Shown: positions 14,598 through 19,048 of the stretch, piece by piece
Position numbering within the stretch: the stretch's first letter is position 1
How the letters are laid out: each line of letters starts with the position of its first letter
From: Spirochaetaceae bacterium
GTDB taxonomy: Bacteria; Spirochaetota; Spirochaetia; Treponematales; Breznakiellaceae
DNA length: 19,048 bases
Assembly: GCA_031257075.1 (NCBI GenBank)
Contig: JAIRPM010000035.1
Span: forward strand, 1-19,048
Direction: 5' to 3'
Program-made: the position numbers and the translations under genes
Notes under the pieces: generated by a model
Seen by the model: only the letters and a program-made list of their open reading frames with translations
Databases searched by the model: none
What the model was told of the DNA's origin: nothing

Positions 14598-14602
14598 CAT
14601 CA

Positions 14603-14646
14603 ACTCTGCCGTTCTAACAAGAAAAACCTTGCCGGAACGGCAGAGT
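14603..14646. terminator. Hairpin terminator between the lipoprotein gene and tRNA-Arg
   Basis: ACTCTGCCGTTC (14603-14614) and its exact complement (14635-14646) form a 12-bp stem with a 20-nt loop, 5 nt after the stop codon at 14595-14597. On the plus strand GCGGTTTTC follows, a short T run, so it could end transcription of the lipoprotein gene. On the other strand it would also lie downstream of tRNA-Arg. Confidence 0.6.
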
Positions 14647-14705
14647 GCGGTTTTCAATGCAAAAAATGGTAAAAAAAGATGAGACGGAGACGTAAACCGT
14701 GGTAT

Positions 14706-14778
14706 TGACCCTGGGCGGAATCGAACTGCCAACACCCGCCTTAGGAGGGCGGTGCTCTATCCATTGAGCTACAGGGCC
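14706..14778 (-). tRNA. tRNA-Arg, anticodon CCT
   Basis: Cloverleaf: acceptor GGCCCTG/CAGGGTC with one G-T pair, D arm GCTC AATGGATA GAGC, anticodon stem CCGCC/GGCGG with loop CTCCTAA (anticodon CCT, reads AGG), variable loop GTGTT, T arm GGCAG TTCGATT CCGCC, discriminator A. CCA is not encoded. The T stem contains one A-C mismatch: position 52 is A (14727 on the plus strand), where G would pair. The fold is otherwise sound. Confidence 0.93.
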
Positions 14779-14802
14779 ATGCCGCTTCCGGCAATCCCCA
14801 TC

Positions 14803-14831
14803 AGAATAACACACATTATCCCATTGGTAAA
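14803..14831 (-). promoter_or_regulatory. Possible promoter for tRNA-Arg
   Basis: Minus-strand TTTACC (14826-14831), a 17-bp spacer, then TATTCT (14803-14808), about 24 nt before the tRNA 5' end. Four of six matches in each box. Apart from this, the 125-nt gap between rnfA and the tRNA shows nothing I can name. Confidence 0.35.
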
Positions 14832-14903
14832 GACTTCGCTCGGCCTGTCAGGAGTAGGCAAGGAGATTTCTGCCATAACAGCATTGGGGTTTGCCGAAGC
14901 TTG

Positions 14904-15518
14904 TTACCGGGCAAGAATAATACTGGCTAGGGCGCTAAACACAAGGGAAAGCAAGCCGGTTGTAATAAGCATAAGAGGGAGTCCGCGCAATGTAAGCGGG
15001 ACGTTTTCTTTTGCGATGCGTTTGCGTATGGATTGCAGCGCAAGCATAGAAAGCAGAATCCCGCACGAAAACCCGCCGGCCATAAACAGCGCGTCTAAAC
15101 TACCAAGCGCAAATTTGAACGTAAGCATAAGAGCCGCGAGTATATACATAGACCCGCCTGCCGCGCGCATATACTGTTCGTTGGACAGGGCATAATCTTT
15201 TTTGCTATAACCTGAAGAACCATGTTCGTCAGGCTTTTGAACAACAAAGCCGGCAATTTTTGTAAAAATAAAATACAGTAAAAAACATAATGGAAACGCA
15301 AAAAAATAAATCACAAATCCTAGTGTAAGCGGAAACAGAACATATACAAAAAAATGCCACAAAAGAAGCGTTGAAATAAAAACAACAAAAACACGGAAAA
15401 AGCATGGCGAGAGGCTGTCATCGCGTTCAAAAAAAGCATCACGCATGCCCAAAGATAAATGCAGTACTAAATTTATTTGAAATACCGCAAAGAAAAAAAA
15501 TGAAAAACTCGCCATCAT
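14904..15518 (-). CDS. rnfA: RnfA-like membrane subunit with altered Fe-S cysteine positions
   Basis: 204 residues, strongly hydrophobic, five or six membrane segments. The C-terminus matches RnfA/NqrE: SIRKRIAKENVPLTLRGLPL, then MLITTGLLSLVF, against the family's IRERL...FRGLPIALITAGL. The N-terminus QINLVLHLSLGMRDAFF aligns with the family's VNNFVL..FLGLCPF. In known Rnf/Nqr complexes RnfA and RnfE share a membrane [2Fe-2S] cluster through Cys in LGxCP and TTNCA. Here the first Cys aligns with Arg26 and the second region reads AAGGSMYIL (119-127) without Cys. Cys39 is nearby but offset. It overlaps rnfE by ATGA. Being the last operon gene, it is followed by tRNA-Arg and not by rnfB. Assignment is good; activity as a redox carrier is doubtful. 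Confidence 0.75.
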   Translation of the reverse strand: MMASFSFFFFAVFQINLVLHLSLGMRDAFFERDDSLSPCFFRVFVVFISTLLLWHFFVYVLFPLTLGFVIYFFAFPLCFLLYFIFTKIAGFVVQKPDEHGSSGYSKKDYALSNEQYMRAAGGSMYILAALMLTFKFALGSLDALFMAGGFSCGILLSMLALQSIRKRIAKENVPLTLRGLPLMLITTGLLSLVFSALASIILAR

Positions 15519-16324
15519 TTTTTTACCTCGTTTTGTTTCAGCGGCGGCATCTTCGGTGAAGATTCAGTTTTTGGCTGAACGGCGGCGGCGGTATTTGGCG
15601 CAGGCGGTTTTGCGGCGCCGATTTTGTTTTGTGTATCAACAGGGGAATCATTCTTTTGAACAGCCGCTAATGTTTCTTTATACTCAGGATGAATTCCGGT
15701 ATCGCGGCTGCGGTTAATATGCCGGAACAGCGCAAGCATGTATCCCAGTAGAATGAATGCGCCGGCCGGCTGCGAAATAATTTGAATGGAAAAAAGGCTT
15801 CCTCCTTCCCAGTTGGCCAATTTGATAATACCTTCCCTCCCGCCCGGAATAGATAAACACGCATAACCCAGCGGTTCACGAATAAGCGCTATGCCGGTCA
15901 TTACGGCAAAAACCGGTATAAGCAGTTCAAATGAGAGATAAAACATTTCGTGCAGAGTATTTTTCTGCGGTTTTCTTGACCATTCAAAATCACAGATACA
16001 GAAAACAGCCGGCGTAAAAGCGATAGGAAGCGAACATTCAAAGGCAAGTACCGGATTGGCTATATATAACAGCAAATAATACAAACTAGCAATAAGAGCA
16101 GCCAGAAAAATAATAATAAAATTACGGCCAAAACGAGGCAGCGCTTTTTTTAGAAGGATGCATACAAACCGTGTAAGCAGAAAAACCCATGCGAGCGCCC
16201 CTATGCAGGTAAGCGTGTGGGCCAGCCGCGCCGTTGCTGTTACCAGCATAAGCGAAGCGGCAAGCGGCATAAAAGGCGGTTCGGTCCATATATAAAACCA
16301 TCTACGTGCTTCTTTTTCTATCAT
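15515..16324 (-). CDS. rnfE: RnfE-like membrane subunit, divergent, with a C-terminal Pro/Lys tail
   Basis: 269 residues: about six membrane segments, then a polar, probably disordered tail from about 205. Similarity to RnfE/NqrD is clearest at ALIREPLGYACLSIPGG (146-162; family form GxxREIxGxGTL) and SQPAGAFILLGYMLAL (family form PPGAFIxLGxxLA). The family's LLGLCPLLAVT corresponds to about residues 20-31 (PLAASLMLVTA) without Cys. The family's PLIVTNCI corresponds to PIAFTPAV (100-107), where Ala replaces the Fe-S Cys; two cysteines follow as C109 and C111. The gene overlaps rnfG and rnfA by ATGA at both ends, so all three are translationally coupled. It is named by position and these motifs; an RnfA-type paralogue is the alternative. 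Confidence 0.7.
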   Translation of the reverse strand: MIEKEARRWFYIWTEPPFMPLAASLMLVTATARLAHTLTCIGALAWVFLLTRFVCILLKKALPRFGRNFIIIFLAALIASLYYLLLYIANPVLAFECSLPIAFTPAVFCICDFEWSRKPQKNTLHEMFYLSFELLIPVFAVMTGIALIREPLGYACLSIPGGREGIIKLANWEGGSLFSIQIISQPAGAFILLGYMLALFRHINRSRDTGIHPEYKETLAAVQKNDSPVDTQNKIGAAKPPAPNTAAAVQPKTESSPKMPPLKQNEVKK

Positions 16325-16908
16325 AAACCGCCTCCATACATTTTGCGGATAATTAACGAAGCCGCTTTTTCGGCATGCGCCTTTTGCGCTTCAACAAAAC
16401 CGTTGCTGGCTCTTTCCATAGAAATTTGCCCGGAAGGGCTTAGGGGTAAAAAAGTATCGATTTTTCCTTCATTGGTAAAAATGGCGACACAAGGATTAAA
16501 AACGCCTCCGTTAAAAACCGGAAAAATAAGCGCCAATTCGCGGTTCGGCATCGTGTACCATACGCCGGCAGTGCTTGCGGGGCCGGGCAGCCGCCATAGG
16601 GAAATAGGTTCGCCCAGCGACCGTGTGTCGCCCGCGCCGGCAAGCACACGGTTTGCCGCATTGGCAATGCTGAGCGCGCGGGGCTTAACACTCATCCCCC
16701 AAAACACCGTACCGGCAAGAATGAGAACGATTATCCACAGAGTAAAAACAGTGTCTTCGTTTAAATTCAGGATGAATTTTTTTATGACATCAAAAAAATG
16801 CCGTATATGCGCCAGAAAACCACGCGCCGAAAAATCTATTTTTGTTTTTTGCCGGCGTTTTGTGTTTAGTGTATGATTTGCCGTTGGTTTGTTCGTTTTT
16901 AGTTCCAT
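16321..16908 (-). CDS. rnfG: RnfG-like subunit with a degenerate flavinylation motif
   Basis: 195 residues. A basic cytoplasmic N-terminus of about 50 residues, longer than usual, precedes one membrane segment (about 54-71, TVFTLWIIVLILAGTVFWG). The remaining extracytoplasmic part of about 124 residues is shorter than a normal RnfG. Its C-terminal region resembles the FMN-binding fold: a strand such as PCVAIFTNEGKIDTFLPL followed by SGQISM and a terminal helix. The covalent FMN motif is normally (S/T)GA(T/S), with Thr as the attachment residue; here S159-G160-Q161-I162 has Ile at that place, with Ser163 next. The ATG lies inside the rnfD stop region (10-nt overlap, ATGGAACTAA). The call relies on position in the C-D-G-E-A order, topology and this residual similarity. 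Confidence 0.65.
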   Translation of the reverse strand: MELKTNKPTANHTLNTKRRQKTKIDFSARGFLAHIRHFFDVIKKFILNLNEDTVFTLWIIVLILAGTVFWGMSVKPRALSIANAANRVLAGAGDTRSLGEPISLWRLPGPASTAGVWYTMPNRELALIFPVFNGGVFNPCVAIFTNEGKIDTFLPLSPSGQISMERASNGFVEAQKAHAEKAASLIIRKMYGGGL

Positions 16909-17939
16909 ATATACGCTTCTCCCGCCCCGCCTTTAACGCGGTTGTAAATACGTTTGCTTTCTTCGGCACGAAGCGCGGCGCAAAGCACATTGAGCGCGGC
17001 GACTGTGAAAAACGCGCCATACAATTCGGCGCAAATATATCTGAATACAAAACTGAGCAGCGCGGCAAAGACGGCCATACCCATCTTTCCGACAGGCGAT
17101 TTGGGCGAAGTTGCGGGGTCGGCGGCGAGAACAAAGGCGGTAAGAATGGTGCCTCCCGAAAAGAGGCAATAGAACACATCTCCCATTTCACCATGACTGC
17201 CCGGCACAAAACCCGCAAGGCGCGCCAGCGTCAGGTAAACCGCTAAATATACCGCCGGCAGAATGAATTTTTGCATGCTGGCGCAAATGACAAGGCTTGC
17301 CGCAATAAGCGCCAGAACGCCGCGGTCGGCGATGATGCCTGTCCCCGTATTCACACAAAACGAAGCAAAGCCGGACGGAATTTCACATGAAAACGTTTGA
17401 AAGATCGTTTGGTTAAGGGATTCTATACCGTTAAACAGGGCGCGTCCCAGAAAATCATCGGGCGCGGAGAGTACGCCGATAGTTCCAGACGCGCTCAGCC
17501 GCGAATCCTTTATGGAAAGCATAAAAAAATCCGGCCATGAAAAACGGATGAAAAGCCAGCCGGCAAGGGCAGGATTGAGCCAATTTGAGCCAAGACCTCC
17601 ATAAGAGCCTTTTGCTACAGCGACCGCAAAAAACGCGCCTATGAAAACGAAGGCGGGATTGAGGGTGTTGGGCAGCATAACGCTTAAAACAAGGGCGGAA
17701 GCCACAGCGGAAAAGTCATTAACGAGCCGCTGTCGGCGCAGTGCCGAAACAAGGAGTTCGGCCGCGACCGTTCCGGCTATGGCGCAAAGCGCGATAACGA
17801 GTGAAAAAAAACCATCACTTAGCGCCGATTGCAGAACAACGGCGGCAAGACATGCGGCAAGAATAATCATTCGCACCTGTGTAGAGCGCGCAAAATTGAG
17901 CAAAGGCCGTTCAAACAAGGCTATATCACGTTCAACCAT
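16899..17939 (-). CDS. rnfD: RnfD-like membrane subunit, without the usual flavin-attachment motif
   Basis: 346 residues with eight to ten membrane segments, the normal size and shape for RnfD/NqrB. The best signature is YGGLGSNWLNPALAGWLFIR (113-132), the conserved FGGLGxNxFNPAxxG motif. VLSVMLPNTLNP (84-95) and FVLAADPATSPKSPVG match further conserved RnfD regions, the latter being the TDPxTSP motif in A-A-DPATSP form. RnfD normally carries FMN covalently on Thr in (S/T)GAT shortly after the FGGLG motif. Here the segment is DSRLSASGTIGVL (145-157) and has no SGAT match, so attachment is uncertain. AAGGAG overlapping the rnfC stop is a strong ribosome binding site, with a 9-nt gap between the genes. 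Confidence 0.85.
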   Translation of the reverse strand: MVERDIALFERPLLNFARSTQVRMIILAACLAAVVLQSALSDGFFSLVIALCAIAGTVAAELLVSALRRQRLVNDFSAVASALVLSVMLPNTLNPAFVFIGAFFAVAVAKGSYGGLGSNWLNPALAGWLFIRFSWPDFFMLSIKDSRLSASGTIGVLSAPDDFLGRALFNGIESLNQTIFQTFSCEIPSGFASFCVNTGTGIIADRGVLALIAASLVICASMQKFILPAVYLAVYLTLARLAGFVPGSHGEMGDVFYCLFSGGTILTAFVLAADPATSPKSPVGKMGMAVFAALLSFVFRYICAELYGAFFTVAALNVLCAALRAEESKRIYNRVKGGAGEAYIWN

Positions 17940-17948
17940 CAGTACTCC

Positions 17949-19048
17949 TTAATCGCCTTTGAATGCCGGATTTATCAATGCGGTCGCAAGCGGCAAATTT
18001 GACGGGCATACCGTTTCGCAGCAACCGCAGCCATGGCAGCGCATAACAAGGTGGGCTACGGAAAGCCCATGTTTCTTTGCGCTGATGCCTTTGTAAATAT
18101 CTTCCGGGTCAAGACCGGCCGGGCAAACTTCGCGGCATTCGCCGCAGCCAATGCAATGCTTGGCGGTAACATAGTGTTTTTCTTCCGAAGGTTTGCCGGC
18201 CAGCCCCCCCGGTGTCCGCCCGCTGGAACGGAGGTCAAGCACGGAAAAATTGTTCAGAAAGACAGAGCGGGCGCTTAATGTTTCGCGGGCAACGGCAAAA
18301 ACCGCATACGTTGTTTTGCTAACCGGCTCGTCCGTGCTAAATACAGCCCGCCCCGTCATCGGGGAACCTATAGCGATACGTTTAGGTTCATTGGTATAAC
18401 CGCCGCATTCGGCAAACAGGTCTGACAAGCGGGTTCCAATGCGCGCTTTGAGTATACGCGGTTTTTTGACTGCGGAACCTCCCACCGCGACATAACGGTC
18501 AAGTACGGGTTTGCGGAATTTAACAGCATCGTAAATGGCAGCCAGTGTTGAAGGCCCTATAAACAAGAGGCCGCCAAGGTCTGCGCCTTCTTTTTTTTCG
18601 TATTGCCTTAGAGACCATGCAAGTTCGTTTCTGCCATGCTGCGGGTACTTTGAACCGACAAGTACCGTTTCGACTTCGGTTATGGCATCCGGCAGGGAAG
18701 AAGCCGAAAGCCCGGCCAATTTTTCCTCCAAAAGAGAAGCAATGTTTCTTTCACCTGCGGAGACAGCGATGAGGATGTTTTCCGCGCCGGCAGCTTTTGC
18801 CGCTATGAGGGCGCCTTCAGCGACTGCGTCCGCGCGTTCTTTGCAAAGGCAGTAATCCGCGGCAAGCCAGGGGTCGTCAAAAACACACCGTATAACAAGC
18901 GTTTCCAAACCGGCATATTCCCTCTGATTGTAATTTCTGTCCGCATATACCCTTGTAGAAGCGAACACTTCTGCCAAAGGCCGGCCTCTTCCTTCCATTT
19001 CGATGACACCCTGTTCTGTAAGAAGTTGCCGGAGTTCAAAAGGGGGTA
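17949..19048 (-). CDS. rnfC: RnfC-like subunit (5' end beyond the right edge), Fe-S motifs kept, FMN/NADH motifs degenerate
   Basis: The frame stays open to the right edge, so the N-terminus is missing; an internal Met at 18998 is not the start. About 366 codons are visible. The C-terminal half has two complete [4Fe-4S] motifs, CIGCGECREVCP and CHGCGCCETVCPSNLPL, as in RnfC. The middle aligns with RnfC through SKYPQHGRNEL (family TKYPxGxEKxL) and RIGTRLSDLFAECGGY (family RxGTxxxxLxxxxGG). The flavin and NADH site of normal RnfC uses GGAGFPT, NGAECEPY and QNVGT; the aligned stretches are EMEGRGRPL, RCVFDDPW and FIGPST. Those glycines and acidic residues are thus lost. It is the first visible gene of the Rnf operon, 9 nt before rnfD. 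Confidence 0.85.
   Translation of the reverse strand, partial: PPFELRQLLTEQGVIEMEGRGRPLAEVFASTRVYADRNYNQREYAGLETLVIRCVFDDPWLAADYCLCKERADAVAEGALIAAKAAGAENILIAVSAGERNIASLLEEKLAGLSASSLPDAITEVETVLVGSKYPQHGRNELAWSLRQYEKKEGADLGGLLFIGPSTLAAIYDAVKFRKPVLDRYVAVGGSAVKKPRILKARIGTRLSDLFAECGGYTNEPKRIAIGSPMTGRAVFSTDEPVSKTTYAVFAVARETLSARSVFLNNFSVLDLRSSGRTPGGLAGKPSEEKHYVTAKHCIGCGECREVCPAGLDPEDIYKGISAKKHGLSVAHLVMRCHGCGCCETVCPSNLPLATALINPAFKGD

Noticed and set aside
1..19048. CRISPR array, rRNA, prophage or replication origin
   Set aside because: I found no regularly spaced repeats, rRNA-like sequence, phage genes or DnaA-box clusters when reading both strands by eye.

Overview
The window is about 19 kb of bacterial chromosome with roughly even base composition, encoding a gram-negative-type envelope and a flagellum. 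Several features fit a spirochete, most likely a gut-type Treponema: a canonical fliG standing alone, a lipoprotein built from cadherin-like beta-sandwich repeats with a relaxed lipobox, a LysM-type MltD-like transglycosylase, and an Rnf locus in the order C-D-G-E-A. The spirochete assignment is inference from gene content; there is no rRNA here to confirm it.

Layout. Positions 1-5681 are on the plus strand: the tail of an unrecognised gene, gltD (glutamate synthase small subunit), murJ (lipid II flippase), an SpsF-type nucleotidyltransferase, and an MltD-like SLT/LysM transglycosylase that overlaps it by ATGA. Positions 5807-9513 are on the minus strand and read, in transcription order, tRNA-Pro(TGG), metK, an AAA+/Fis regulator without the sigma-54 contact loop, a membrane-anchored TPR protein, and ispD. 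fliG (9623-10660, minus) has its own promoter. The gap 10661-11201 holds that promoter, a 244-bp internally deleted insertion sequence related to ISAs1, and a dispersed palindrome. A 1131-codon plus-strand gene (11202-14597) encodes a probable surface lipoprotein with about seven cadherin-like domains and a C-terminal glycine-rich domain resembling that of the ALK/LTK receptors. A run of 15 C lies in its 5' coding region, just before the signal peptide. A terminator-like hairpin and tRNA-Arg(CCT) follow. From the right edge down to 14904, a minus-strand, translationally coupled operon encodes rnfC-rnfD-rnfG-rnfE-rnfA.

The two most interesting points are these. (1) The Rnf operon keeps the family's gene order, topology and recognisable sequence. 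By eye, though, nearly every cofactor site outside the two RnfC [4Fe-4S] motifs is lost or altered: the RnfC FMN/NADH loops, the covalent-flavin motifs of RnfD and RnfG, and the membrane Fe-S cysteines of RnfE and RnfA. No rnfB follows. This could be a repurposed or differently wired Rnf paralogue. (2) A family of palindromes beginning TAGG(G/A)(C/T)AAC(G/A)CTGA sits directly downstream of genes, always in the sense orientation of the preceding gene. The stems carry compensatory base changes, and the element sometimes supplies the stop codon of the preceding gene. This points to a selected or transposed RNA/DNA hairpin.

Cell-envelope synthesis (murJ, mltD, ispD for isoprenoid carriers) and surface variation (the poly-C lipoprotein) dominate the gene content. 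The remainder is housekeeping metabolism, motility and membrane energetics.
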